64,000 bases of DNA from Anthoceros angustus. Lineage: Eukaryota; Streptophyta; Anthocerotopsida; Anthocerotales; Anthocerotaceae. Made by a program: the position numbers and the translations under genes. Shown in pieces: positions 22,932 to 35,600 of this stretch (its first letter is position 1; the number at the start of each line of letters is the position of its first letter). The stretch is taken from the NCBI GenBank assembly GCA_010909165.1, contig MU008154.1:62001-126000 (forward strand). Direction: 5' to 3'. The notes under the pieces are model-generated. The model was not told where the DNA came from. It was given only the letters and a program-made list of their open reading frames with translations, and did no database searches.

Positions 22932-24209
22932 TATGGAGGCCCGTGCCTTGACAGTCGAATCTCAACTGCCCGAGTAGCAGCCTTATCCCTTGCCCGCCAA
23001 CTGCAACGAGTGGAGACGCCCTACCTCCGACAGGACCTGGATGCCAAAGCAAGCAGAGAAGCGTGTCATGAAATACACTTGCAAAGAAAACCTACAACCC
23101 TTGGCACTCCGTCGAGCACACCGGACAAGGTACAAGTCTGCAGGCGATGGGGACAGTATGGTCACCGTAGATAATTGCGCAAGGGGAGGGAGACATAAAG
23201 TTGCAAGGGGAGGCAGGCAGGCAAAGGGGTGTGAAGTGGAGGAGAAAGAAACGCGAGACGATCCGTACAGCAGGAAGGGAAGACAAGGAGGGGAATTCCA
23301 GAGACGAAAGAGCTGGGAGAGTGGGAGTGGAGATGGTCGTGCCAGGCTAGGGGGCCTGCCAATTGCTTACTTCTCATGCGGAGATCGCTTGATTCCACAA
23401 ACCCTGTTGTTGGCTTAGATTGCGTTCGCGGTCCCGACTGACCCTAGCGCACCGTGATGGAAGGAAGGTGCTTAAACCTAACAGACCCTGCAGCCGGAAG
23501 GCGGCAACACCATGTAACCGGGGCACAGGCACAAGCCGAATGGTGAGATCTTAGTGAGCAAGGCAGCAAAGGCTTAACCGGGAGCAGCAGCCCTACACAC
23601 GCAACATCGCCGCCAGGTTAGCTATCTACCTCACCTCCGTGCACGCCCCCCGCAGTTTCCGGCGCACTTGGTTTCATGCATAGCATAAAGGTGGACGAAA
23701 AACAATATACCCTAGACATAAGATGGACCTTCATGCTCTTCCTGCAAAGTGTGTTATCTATTGCCTAACTTAGACCAAATGGACACACATTTATAAGAAT
23801 AAATGAAGAAGGAGAATTTTATTATAGTTTACTTAAATAAAATTGAATGCTTAGTTGGGGTGGTTAGTGGAGAGGAGGGGAAGGAGGAAGGGGGAAGGGG
23901 GAGGTGGATATCCTTGGTGCAAGTAGCTTAGGCTACCTCCGGTACAAGTTGTTAGGCAGCAAGTCATTAGATGAAAAATATGAGACTTCTTCTTTTCTTC
24001 GTCTTACTACAAATTCAAATTTTATTGTATTTATATATTATTAATTTTTATTATTATCTAATTAGCTCTCTATTGCGTTTGCAAACTTTTTTTTATGTCT
24101 AGTATGTCAATGAGGTTTTATGGAAGGAAAAGCACAACGAAGACTTTATGTAGTTAAAAGAAATGGGAAATCCCATCTACCCTGAAAGAAGGGGAACAAA
24201 TTAGGGAGA
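22932..24209. other. MOS1 upstream region; no other gene
   Basis: This should contain the MOS1 promoter and 5' UTR (transcribed leftward). No conserved coding frame is seen. The 23865-23910 block is a G/A-rich tract (GGAGGGGAAGGAGGAAGGGG) and 23990-24110 is AT-rich. Confidence 0.45.
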
Positions 24210-24900
24210 CTAGCCTCCGCGATCACCCATTATAAAACTACCTACTACTTCAAGAATGTCTAAGATATGAAAAGGCCTACCTACCACTATTGGCGAAGAT
24301 GTCGCGTCCCCTGCGCTTGCCAACGCCCTCTGCAAGGCGATCGACACCCGTTGCCTCAAGAAGGCAACCACACAAGAAAGGGCGTGACCAGCCTTGGCAC
24401 ATGCCTTGATGAACATGGACAAATCCTTGCTCATGGCCCCGTGGGTCTCAATGGCAAGGGGGATGAATGCACGACCTTCGAGCATGGGTGAGTACTTGTG
24501 AACCTTCGTTGTCGCGCATCCCTCTGCCGCCCAACCTAGAGGGTTGATGATAACATGCTCGTTGATAGTGTCCCAAATAAGGTCTATTATAACCACATCC
24601 GCAATAGAAACCTAGTTCCACCGGACCAAAAACATATCAGCCCTGAGAGAAACATTAATGCCGGTTAGCGGAGTGTATGGGCGCTCCCTATATGACAAGA
24701 ACCCACTCTCCTTCACCATCGAGAACATGACATCATGTACGGCGTCATGCGATGCACGAAGCATGTAGAAAGGATGTCGAACGCCATCTATGGGTTCCCC
24801 AATTGAGAAAGATCCCCAACATGCGCTAAGTCTTCCTTCAATGATGCATCCACAAATTCCTATATGAAGGCCGAAGGCCCCTCCGGGATCCTAAACCCCG
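24210..24900 (-). pseudogene. C-terminal relic of a reverse-transcriptase retroelement protein
   Basis: Reading leftward, one frame contains RASHDAVHDV, then (after an apparent stop) VVIIDL, GRAFIPLAIETHGAM and GHALSCVVAFLRQRVSIAL, ending at 24210. The order HD-A-V, a D-V-V-I-D-segment, F-[IL]-P-[LF]-A-[IV]-E-T-[YH]-G and then F-L-R-Q-[KR]-[VI]-S is one I associate with the C-terminal tails of plant and algal reverse-transcriptase-like retroelement proteins. The RT domain itself is not present to the right, so this is a 5'-truncated copy, as is usual for non-LTR elements. Assignment is by remembered similarity. Confidence 0.5.
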
Positions 24901-25325
24901 AAGACCGTGCGAAGAAGCAATATCCCCCTCTGGATAATGGAGAGAGAGCATAACACATATAGGGGACTATAACCAGTACTTCAAGACCTTCACTTTCAAA
25001 CTGAGGCGAGAGAGCACCGAGGAGAAGAGCTCAAAAGTCTCCTTGACCTTTGCCCCCGACCCAAGGATATTGGTAATGTCTACCACAAACGGATACAAAC
25101 ATTCCCATACGGAACAGATAGTTAAGTAATGGAAAGCAGGTTTTATCTGTAGATACCTTTTTAGCTGTTTCCAAAATCTAACCGTATTTACCTCTGTACA
25201 TATAGTCCAATTTTTTAATGACAATTATTAAGTTATCATTGCTCTCGCTCGCGTGCGCTCGCCTCTCTTCGCTCCCCTGTCTTGTGATGCTCGCTTTGCC
25301 ACCGTGCTAATCCAACATTGCATTA

Positions 25326-26540
25326 TGGTATCAGAGTTTGATCCTCATAGTTACACGGCAATGATCCCAAGGCGACATTGATCAACTCATCACGTCGTGA
25401 GCTATGTCGAGAAGGAGGATTCCAGTCAACCCTACACGCCCACTCCTGAAGCGTGCACCGCGTGGTGATTACTTTGCAAGTTTGTCGTAGAGAAGACAAT
25501 TGTCGAAGAGAAGGCAGACAACATCAATCTTGCGCTTCCTCCGATTCACCACCTCGACTAAATCTCTTCCAACATAGCGATGAGCGTGCAGTCAATACTA
25601 CCGGCAGACACAAAATGTCCATTGGGGACTTCCTTCACAACTCTTCCCGATAAGCGGTCAGATCTTATCAAACTCCATACATCTATTCGAGAATAGAGTG
25701 ATTTGATTGAGCAACTGAAATGCAACATCAAGCAAATGTACCTCTTATGCTCCAAGTTTGCTCGTAATGCCAAGATTTCTAATTTGAGACTAACTGCTCA
25801 CCTTACTAGTGCCCGCCGTTAGGGCGTTGCTTTCCAACCTCCTCATATGCACCCTGATCCAAATCAGGATGAGGAGGATGCTCTCTACAATCCCCATCTC
25901 TATCCAGATGATGTGGATGATTCAGAGGCTTTAAATGGTACAAGTGCACAGCCTACATCTCCTCCTCATTCGGATCCGCAACTCTCACCCATATCACTTG
26001 TGAATAGATTTTTTGCTCAATAGGCTGGACAACCTGCACAACCCCCGCCAGCGAGCACAAGTTTTGGTTTTGCCAGTCCTTTTAATTTGGTTCCCTTCGT
26101 AATCCTTTGACAAATGGTTTCAATACCTATCCAGGTTTCGGGTTCCAACCACAATAACAAACTGCCTAAGCGATTCCTCCAGTTACTGGCTGCGGTATGT
26201 CTCATCTTCCCACTATGGCAACCCCAATACCTCTGAAGATCGAGTTCAAGGACAAGGACCGCTTCAATGGCCGGCTACAATATTTGGGCGATCAGGCTTA
26301 CCCAGATCGTGGAGGAGAACGAACTTATGGGAGTTGTGGATGGCACTGAGCCCGTTCCATCAGGTTCTACTATTAATCCTGATGACATATTGACGTGGAA
26401 ACGCAAGGAATTCTAGGAGGAGCAAGTCCATCCTTATCGCTTCCTTGGACACGAACATGATGACCCACTATGGACAACTTTTGCTTGCGAACTGGTCAAT
26501 AGGGTGCACACTTATAACCCAATGTCGATGTAGTACTGGG
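25326..26540 (+). pseudogene. Copia-type primer-binding site and decayed gag
   Basis: TGGTATCAGAG at 25326-25336 is the primer-binding site complementary to initiator Met tRNA used by Copia elements. Downstream plus-strand fragments include LKIEFKDKDRFNG, an out-of-frame YNIWAIR and LMGVVDGTEPVPSG (26234-26370), resembling the N-terminal Copia gag motif (F-x-G-x-N-Y-x-x-W) followed by its WD-V-V-like segment. Many stops interrupt the frame. The LTR that should end just before 25326 could not be delimited. Confidence 0.5.
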
Positions 26541-26562
26541 GTTTGTTCCACAGGGAATGGAC

Positions 26563-26784
26563 AGTTAGAAGAAAAAGCAGACCACGTTGGTTCTGTACCA
26601 CGTTGGTTAGTCTAACTAGGCCTTAGCTTTAAATGTAGTTAGTTAACTAGCAGGCTAGCGAAAGGACACAACCTTTTGTAACCCTTTAAAAGCCCACCTA
26701 TGAACCTAAACCTCAGTTGATTGTTTATCATTCTTAGTAAAGCATATGCTTGATGCAAGACGCTTCCACATGGCATTTCTAACT
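26563..26784 (+). repeat. 5' LTR of the gag-only element (222 bp)
   Basis: Starts AGTTAGAAG after the target duplication TGGAC and ends TTTCTAACT directly before the primer site. The ends are AG...CT, not the usual TG...CA. Confidence 0.75.
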
Positions 26785-29700
26785 TGGTATCAGAGCAATG
26801 ATCCGCCATGGACTTGCTTGCTATTTCTTCTTTGCTTCTGTTGATAAAGAGCAAAGTAGATAGCATATCATATTAGATTTGTAGTGTTTCTGAAGAGTAT
26901 GATGGGCTCCAATGGTCCTAGACTACGTTCTTAGAAATCATTAGAAAATATGGAAGAAAATTCACTTCACTAGATCATTGAGGGTTTTTAAGAATTCAAG
27001 ATATAAGTCTTAGGTGGTTGTGAATATTCTACATTTAGAAAGAAGAGTTTCTGGAGAGCACGACGGGCTGCAAGAGCTCTAGATGTGTATCTCGTTTTAA
27101 AAGAACAAAAAATAAAACAACATGAACCATGAGAACCCTATGTCAGGCCCCATGTGTTGGGCGCTTAATCGTGGAGTTCTGATGGAGTGGAGTGTATGTG
27201 CACCGACCCGCTGAGGACAATTACAGGGAAGGCGAGTTTGTATATAAAACCTTCTTTATCACTCAACCCTGGTTCATTCGGGACAAGGATCACGGTGATT
27301 ACCCCAATTCAACCAGCCTACGGGTTCTTGAGGCAGTTGCGCCCGTCTCTCACACACAATTCAAGTGATGGGAGCCTAGACTCTGGTGTGCAGGGCTCGA
27401 TTCACGAGCGCTTTAATAAGTGTGTTGTCGCGAGGAGGCGGCTGCGGCCGAACGGTGCCCGTGTCAATCGTTGCACTTCATTTGGCACCACCATGTGAAC
27501 ACAGTTTCACAGACTGCAACCGGGTTTCCCTTCGCACCTTTCACACCTCACCTTCACCGCCTCTTTAGGGCCTCTGTTTTTTTTTCCAAATAACTTATGC
27601 TGTTGGTGGTTGCAAAATCAACCTCGTGGGCAATATTTACTAAAGCTCTAGATCACATGAGAAGAGTAGCTTGCTATTTTCGACAAACTTATTTTGGTGA
27701 CCGGAGATGGTTGCGACAAGCTATGTCCGCTGAAGACTAAACCTCTAGGAAATCTATTTGAATAAGAATTTGATTAGTGTGCGTCAACGCCGTTTCTTGT
27801 GAGTAGGTCCAAGTCTACAAGACCAAGATTGGGTTGAGGAGCAACGCCGGTTTTGAGGTGTCCAAGCCCCGCAAGATCAAAGTCAAAATTGCAAATTGTT
27901 TTTGCTACCCTTTGAAGATACATTTTCTCTAACGAGTGATCTAGTCGAAATATCATAATATTTCAGCCGCATCTACGTGAAAGCTCTTAAGGATGGATGC
28001 TCAACCACCACCAACACCAACAATCTTCAACATGATGAGCGTCATTTCGACTTCAAGGAGAAGGATCGCCGACGGCACAAAATTCAGTATGGTCTGCCGA
28101 ATGAAGATCGCTGAATACTCAGATCCTTCCCGATTGTCGGTCTTCTGTTCGTCCTTTATTGACTGGGTATGGTGCGACGAGCTATGCATATGCTAAAATC
28201 TCAATTAGGCGAGGGTTACCTTACACCATCTTGATGGTGCCATAACTCTGCCAAGCTTGGAAGCAACTATAATATCTATCAATCTACTCTTGTTACGGTA
28301 CGTTTGGAGTTCTACTCATTACGTATGCAACCTAACGACAGTGTTGCTCAGTACATAAGCAAGTTTAGGTATCTACAGCTCAACTTGCGGCACTGAACGG
28401 TAATCTCAATTTGATCTGCGCTCGGCTCTTAGCTAGCCTCCCGGCTAGTTATCAAACCTTTGTCTCGTCCAGAACGGACGGGTGAGAAATGCTCACGCAG
28501 GCGTACGGGCATGGTCACGAATATTCTTGTGTCGAAGATTGGGGCTCTCACGCAAGAGGAGGTTCAATCTGTTGGCACATCTCAACAGGGGAAAGGTCAT
28601 GTTCGTGACCAATGGTAGGTCACAACAGAATAAGAACAGAGCTCGGGAATCTTGAGTTCTTCCAAGTCTCAAGCGAGAGGACATGTCATTGGTGCCGAGC
28701 ACTGCCATTGGGAGAGAGTGTCGGAAGAAAGCAGGCTAGTGAGGCCCGCCAGAGCGAGGATGGAGAATGCTGTCTGCCTCCATAGCCAAGACCCGATTAC
28801 CTAGATCAGCCCGACCTCGTGCTCTAACCATGTGTTTGGTGGTTTCTATCTCGGATGCATGACTAATTGCTTTGGTTAGTGCACAAATCGTACGCATACA
28901 TGTTCACACATGGCGAAGATATTGTCTTCGTCGACAAGTCTTGCAAGGCGACCGTTAAACGCTTTGATTTCGGCCAGGAGATTGTCTTCTCTACACGATC
29001 TTGCATGCGGTCATCACGTCATGCCTTGTACATTTCTTTATGCATCTGTTTCACATTGTTGCCTCACTAATCTAGTGGCATCGATCTTGATAGATGGTCC
29101 ATTTAGAGGAGATCTGGCGATGCTCTTCTCCCACTTCCATGTTCGGATGCTAGGTTACACTCTTTATAATTGGCTTCTTCACCTCAAGCGATTCCTATGT
29201 TCATAGTTTACGCTCGAGAGGGGAGTTAGACAAGCCATGGCAGAGTACCAGAACTTGCTATCGGAATCATGGTGCCCTCACACGTTAGTGTACATGGCAT
29301 TCCCAAGGTACCTATGGAATAGAAAAAAGGAGTTCAACAAGCCGACTTCACTACCTCTAAAGACATGCAGATTATCTCTTTTAATTACGGTGTTGCTGCA
29401 GCAGAGGGAGTTCTACTTACGCTTCCAGAGGGTTACAATCCTGAAGCAGATGAGTGGAGTTGTTGGCAATCGGTGATGAATATGATTATTTGGCTTTCTC
29501 AGAAAAGTGGTCATTGGAATGGTAGATGAGATACTGCATTTACGTCATGATTTAGGTCGCTCATTGGTGGGGGCTATCCGCTTTTGTTCCATCACTAGGA
29601 GTTGTAAGTGCTGGTAAAGCTTACTCTTTCTCCGTCACAAGAGTGGTGTTCTTCTCCACGAGTTGCTGTACACTAGAGGCTCATTGCGAGGCAGTTCGAC

Positions 29701-29819
29701 CGACTCTAGGTGATAGCCGAATTGAGCAAGGCTAGAAGCTTGACTACAACAAGAGTGATCTCCTTTTGTTTACATGGAGCTCTTAGATAACAGCAACCCA
29801 CAACGTGTATGAGAGAGAG

Positions 29820-30028
29820 AGTTAGAAGAAAAGGCACTAATGCTTTCTGCACTCACGCTTTGTTAGTCTAACTAGGCCTTGGCTTTAAATGTAGTTAATT
29901 AACTAGAAGAAGCGAAAGGACACAACCCTTCGTAACCCTTTAAAAGCCCACCTGAACCTAAACCCCTGATTGTTGATTGTTAGTAAAGCATCCGCTTGAT
30001 GCAAGACGCCCGCATGGCATTTCTAACT
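29820..30028 (+). repeat. LTR copy 2 (209 bp)
   Basis: Same ends as the 222-bp LTRs but with several small deletions and a divergent stretch near 29832-29860. It is followed by TGGAC. Confidence 0.75.
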
Positions 30029-30258
30029 TGGACTCGTACTTATTCTACTCGAATTCCACAACTCATCGCCTAAAGCGGACTTCATCATGCCTGTCCAAGT
30101 GAACCTGGGGCAGAGCTATATGCAGCCACGAACTCACGGACTGCACCACGCAACCCACGGACCTTCCATGAGGCTCCCCGAATTTGATGTCAAGGCTCTT
30201 TTAGCTAGCCTCCCGCTAGTTATCAAACCTTTGTCTCCCCAGAACTGGACGGTGAGAA

Positions 30259-30591
30259 ATGCTCACCGGCCGCGTGGCATGGTCCCGAATATTATCAGAC
30301 AAGATCCGGAGCTCTCAAGAAGAGGAGCCTGTGTTCAATGTTGGCACATCTCAACACGGGGGGGAAAGGGTCATGTTCGTGACCAATGGTAGGTCACAAC
30401 AGAATAAGAACAGGAGCTCTCAGGAATCTTCGAGTTCTTCCAAGTCTCCTAAGCGAGAGGGGACATGTCATTGGTGCCAGATACCTGGCCATTGGGAGAG
30501 AGAGTGTCGGAAGAAACAGGCTAGTGAGGCCCGCCAGGAGCCAAGGATGGAGAATGCTGCCGTCGTCTCCATAGCCAAGACCAAGATTTAG
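30259..30591 (+). pseudogene. Gag fragment with CCHC zinc knuckle
   Basis: 110 codons containing CHWCQIPGHWERECRKK, a C-x2-C-x4-H-x4-C zinc knuckle as in Copia gag nucleocapsid domains, preceded by a Ser/Lys-rich linker. The frame ends soon afterwards at a TAG. The equivalent stretch in the left copy (28500-28750) is frameshifted. It has no start of its own and belongs to the duplicated element half. Confidence 0.7.
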
Positions 30592-31611
30592 ATCAGCGCT
30601 CTAACTCGTGTGTGTTTGGTGGTTTCTATCTGCTGTGATCTGACTAATTGCTTTTGCGCGTTAGTGCCAAATCGAGCTACGCATACATGTTCACATCATG
30701 GCGAAAGATATTGTCTTCGTACGACAAGTCTTGCAAGACGACACGTTCCGCTTGATTTCGGCCAGGGAGATTGTCTTCTCTACACGATCTTGCATGCGGT
30801 CATCCCCACATGCCTTGTACATTTTCTGGTGTTGTATCCGTTTCCAGCTTGTTGCCTCACTAATCTAGTGGCATCGATCTTGATAGATGGTCCATTTAGA
30901 GGAGATCGCATCATGGCGATGCTCTTCTCCCACTTCCATGTTCGGATGCTAGTTGCACCGCCTTTATAATTGGCTTCTTCACCTCAAGCGATTCCTATGT
31001 TCATAGTTTACGCCGAGAGGGGAAGTTGAACAAGCCATGGCGAGGAGTACCAGTTGAACTTGCTATCGTAATCATGGTGCCCTCACACGGCGGTACATGG
31101 CATTCCCAAGGTACCTATGGAATAGAAAAAAGGAGTTCAACAAGCCGACTTCACTACCTCTAAAGACATGCGATTATCTCTTTTAATTACTTGTTGCTGC
31201 AGCAGGAGTTCTACTTACGCCCAGAGGGTTACAACTCAAGGTATGAGTGGAGTTGTTGGCAATCGGTGATGAATATGATTATTTGGCTTTCTCAGAAAAG
31301 TGGTCATTGGAATGGTAGACTGTAGATACTGTACGATGCTGTATGATTTAGGTCGCTCATTTGGTGGGGCTATCCGTTTTTGTTCCATCACTAGGAGTTG
31401 TAAGTCGTTGCAGAAAGCTTACTCTTTTCTGGTCACAAGAGTGGTGTTCTTCTCCACGAGTTGTCAGACACTGGTGCTCATTATGCAGGCACCACCTCTA
31501 GGTGATAGCCGAATTGAGCAAGGCTAGAAGCTTGACTACAACAAGAGTGATCTCCTTTTGTTTACATGGAGCTCTTAGATAACAGCAACCCACAACGTGT
31601 ATGAGAGAGAG

Positions 31612-31833
31612 AGTTAGAAGAAAAAGCAGACCACGTTGGTTCTGTACCACGTTTGTTAGTCTAACTAGGCCTTAGCTTTAAATGTAGTTAATTAACTAGA
31701 AGGCTAGCGAAAGGACACAACCCTTCGTAACCCTTTAAAAGCCCACCTATGAACCTAAACCTCAGTTGATTGTTTATCATTCTTAGTAAAGCATCTGCTT
31801 GATGCAAGACGCTTCCGCATGGCATTTCTAACT
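31612..31833 (+). repeat. LTR copy 3 (222 bp)
   Basis: Same length as the 5' LTR and closer to it than to copy 2, with only a few substitutions. It is followed by TGGAC (31834-31838), as expected if the whole 3' end and target duplication were copied together. Confidence 0.75.
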
Positions 31834-32370
31834 TGGACTCGTACTTATTCTACTCGAATTCCACAACTCATCGCCTAAACGGACTTCATCATGTCGGGTC
31901 CGGCGGAAACTGCAGAGCCTAGGCGTGTGCCACACAGCAACTCAACGGACCAGACACGCAACCCACCAGACCTTCCCATGAGGCTCCCTCAGGGTGTCTC
32001 AAAACGCTGCTTAAGGTTTGGGAGACCAGAACAGGTTTAATGACGCGGTCCTCCGTCGGTCTCCATGCGCAGCCATCACCACGCACAAACCCACCTATCT
32101 TCTAACTCACAACTCTAGACTCAGCTCAACAACAGCTCCAACACAATGCTCAGGCCCGCAGCTCCTTTCCTCCTTCTTCCACACTTCCACACAATTAGTA
32201 TCTTAAACACCAACACTTCGACGTATTCACACCTAACCGCCTTTGCTCCTTCCAACTGCTTCCCATTTCGTGAGGTAATGGCTTCCCAGCCCACCAACGG
32301 CGTCCGCCCCAGCGGCCTCCAAGGATGGTTTCCACATGGAGAGATCATCCCGAAGCGCTCTCCAATCCCT

Positions 32371-32660
32371 ACTAGAAATGGGCACCCTATGTTACACTTT
32401 ATGTTAAGATTTGGACCCCCGGATGTAACACTCATGTTGCAATTTTGGGGTCATGTAACACTTTGGGCCCCTTGTTACACTTTGGCTTGGAAACCATACC
32501 ACGGTTGTTGCAATCATGTTGCAATGGTGTTGCAATTATGTTAAGATGAAGTGAGAGGTGGTTTTGCCCTCTCTCAAAATTGCAACATGATTGCAACATC
32601 TAAAATGTTACAAGAGAGGTCTTGTAACACTTTTGGAGGCTTGATGCAGAACCTCCTCCC
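32371..32660. repeat. TGTTGCAA / GTTACACTTT repeat block with a 19-bp inverted repeat
   Basis: TGTTGCAATCATGTTGCAA at 32506-32524 is the exact reverse complement of 32580-32598. Around them TGTTGCAA and (T)GTTACACTTT recur in both orientations. The block opens with CCCTACTAGAAATGGGC at 32369-32385, which resembles a CACTA-type terminus with one change. It may be a decayed subterminal region or a fold-back element. Confidence 0.5.
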
Positions 32661-35600
32661 CATCCACCATTCCTTTTACTTTTGCCCTTGAAATACCACG
32701 TTTTACTTGGTAGTTACCGATCGCCCTTCAATCGACCATATAAATACGTATCAATACATCCTTATACTATACGCATGTAGTCTGTGATAAATGTATATAT
32801 TATTCTAAGTGCTATAAGGCGTATTCAATTTCATATAAAATAAGTTTGTATATCGTATTACATCATTATGAGTGCATACATATTCATGATACGATACTTT
32901 GTATTTACTATACGTGTAAATAGCGGCGCCCTTTATACCCCTACTTTATAGCATGCCGTGCGGTTTGTCCTTCCACGTCAATAGCCATGGCTTCACGCCA
33001 TGGCGCCCAAGAAGATAGTCCCCACCTATCACCTTATTGTGACGCATCATGAGGTTATGCCCCCTCTAAGATTGTCTTTGTGCGGAGGAGATTTGGTATG
33101 CGGCTTATGCTTTTACGCCTCCATGTAAGGCACTTCCTACTCGTCATCGTATGCACCTGAAACTTCCGCCCTCCGTTCGATTCCCAATTTTCTTCTTCCC
33201 TCCGCTTGCGTTGGTGAGCAAGCTTTGCCACTTCACTTCCCTCCACGCCTGCACACGTTACACATACAAACCAGCATGGCCATCATGAGTTATTGCGTTA
33301 ATGGGTTTCCACAACAAAGCGGACCATTTGCCTTACCTTCCCTCCGGTCCCTCCTCGTATCTTACGCCCTTCTTTGGACATTTTCCTCTTCCGTCCTCCT
33401 TCTTCCCGTGCCCTTGTCACTCGCCACCGCCTCGCCTACTCCTCCTCCTTTCCTCTTTCGCCTCCACCCTTTATCGCGGTGGCGTTGCCTCAGCGGGCTC
33501 CACTATGTAGTCCATGCTCTCGGCATCAGGCTGCAAGATATGTGTCACACGAAATTAGGCACATCGTCCTCTTACTGCCTCTCTGCGTCCATGTTCTCAG
33601 CGTCCCCCACGTCTGTCCCCCGGCCTCCATCGTACCTGGCCTTTGCCATATCAAAGGCGCATGATGCCCTCTTGAACCTCCTTCATTCTCTCTCCCCTCG
33701 ACATCGCCTCATCATAGTTGCGCCTTTTGCCCCGAGCATGGATGCTGCTGTGATCCTCGTCAGTCCTCCGCCAGCTCCTCCTAGTCCCCTGCGTTTTTGT
33801 GTCCATAGTGCACACAAGTGTGTTTCCTCACAGTGACAGTTGATCGCCCCCTGGCTCCACCACCCGACTCCACCCCTCCACACTCATTGTTCACGCCCTC
33901 CAGCGTCGTCATCCATCTCCCCCAGCCTCCACCCTCCCATACATGGCGTCACCTTGCGGTCTCGGGCACTCCTCCACCTCTTTCCAATTTGCTTGCTGCC
34001 CACTGACGACCCTCGTCGCCACCTCCATTGACACCATTCCGGGCATGCCTTCCACCAAACCTGGCGATCGTGGTGTCGCGCACCACAATTCGTCACCTCG
34101 TTTCCCCCTCCTGCCTCCTCATGCCTCCTCATGGCCCGCGCCCGTCTCACTTCACGCTCTTGTTCGCCGTCGCCTTTCCCCCTTCCAAGTCCGTTGTGCC
34201 GCCTCCCTGCCTCCTCCTCCCAAGCCCCTTCCGCCATGCATTCCTTCCTAGCCTCTCGTCCACGGCCACCACGTGCACCACTTGCCTCCCACCCCTTCCT
34301 TCCGTCGCCTCGGAAGGCCACCATCGAGGATCCATCTCCAATTCAATGTCATTAAGCAAAATGGTCATTTCCTTGTTCTCCTTGCAATGGCTTGAATCTA
34401 CGGTGTCTTGTCATACACTCCTGCCTTACCATAGGAACTGCACAGAACCCCACTATCGCGGACCGCCCACAGGCTGCATGGAAATCGTCCTCTTCAACCT
34501 CCCATACTCGCCTCTTCTTCCGTTGGAAACCGCCCATCTTGATTCTCAAACCTCACCACCAGCCACGCCCTCCCTTTCCCCATGGGTTTGGACCCATCCC
34601 CGTTTTTAGCTAGCCTCTCTTTTTGCGATTTCGTACTTGATGGCTCAAACTTCCGTTCCTCTTCAACTCCATCCGAGCCCATGCAAGTGCATCTTCCCAC
34701 TCTTCGTCATCCACCATGCTCGGTTTCTTCCCATGTCCTCCCCCTCCATTTCCTCTCTAGCTGCCGCGCTTCCATGGTGCGTGTCATCTGCGGATCTTGG
34801 ACTTGACCACGGTGCAGGAATGCTTGACACAGTTTCACTAAGTGCTTTCTCTTCTTTGGGCGTCCGCCATCTTGCGGTACGAGTTCATTCACAACCCGTC
34901 CTCACGGTACCATGATTCTTGTGCTTGCCGCTCGGCCCGAACAACATGAGTCCCTCCCCGCTTCATGTGGTTTTGCATGGCCTCCTTGACCATTTCACCC
35001 CATGCTTGTTTATCAAGGCTTTAACGATTGCATCGTTGTCCACCGCACTCACCGCGCCCGGCCGAACCTGCACACATCACCGTGTTAGAACACCACCCCT
35101 TGCGAAATTGATTGCGCCATTCGAGATCAAGTGCAGTGCGTCGGTCGGTATCCATTACCTCTGCTTACCCCTTCGCGATTCCACCTTCTTCTTGCCGCGG
35201 CCCTCGAAGGTTGCCTCCCTTGTCCCCATGCTTAAACGCGCATGCGGTGCTCTGTTACCCGTTTGTCCACCATGCGCACTCATCCGGCGCAAACTTGAGC
35301 GTGTGCACACTTTGCCCGGCATCACTTGCCGTTGCAGTCGCGACCAACCTCATCCAAGCGTAATAGCTCCTCATCTATTTGTTCAATTCTTGCACACAAT
35401 GCTCCAACTCCGCATCCGTGGGAGGTTCCGGATCTCGGCGTCGTCAAAATCAACTCGGGTTTGACCATGCCCTCGCCTCTTACCTTCGGTCTTGATGAGG
35501 CGCTTCTTGGTCGCGATGTCGAATGGAAGACGAGTGCGGTGGATGGCGAGATACCGAGGCGGTTGCCCATCCTCCCCACCCGGATCGGTCCATCGTCGTC

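Larger units (their letters stand above)
26563..30028 (+). mobile_element. Short Copia-related LTR element with gag only (TR-GAG-like), 3.47 kb
   Basis: 5' LTR 26563-26784 and 3' LTR 29820-30028 share over 90% of sequence outside indels. Both begin AGTTAGAAG and end TTTCTAACT, an inverted terminal pair. The pentamer TGGAC flanks the element on both sides (26558-26562; 30029-30033). The primer site TGGTATCAGAGC starts immediately after the 5' LTR (26785-26796) and a purine tract GAGAGAGAG lies immediately before the 3' LTR. The interior has broken gag (28250-28720: YQSTLVTVRLEFYSLRMQ, zinc-knuckle remnants) and no convincing integrase or reverse transcriptase. It was later tandemly duplicated with its right flank. 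Confidence 0.75.
28428..31998 (+). repeat. Tandem duplication of half the element, its 3' LTR and flank
   Basis: The segment from about 28428 (TTAGCTAGCCTCCCGGCTAG) to about 30190 is repeated from about 30208 to 31998. It includes gag, a following open region, the LTR and about 160 bp of host flank ending at ATGAGGCTCCC. The result is the order LTR-interior-LTR-flank-partial interior-LTR-flank. The copies differ by numerous small indels. Confidence 0.75.

Noticed and set aside
24240-24900. Host nuclear gene on the minus strand
   Set aside because: Motif order fits retroelement C-terminal tails and the frame is interrupted; no exon structure is visible.
33225-33836. 203-codon plus-strand ORF
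   Set aside because: Low-complexity Pro/Ser/Leu from a C/T-rich tract; no domain.
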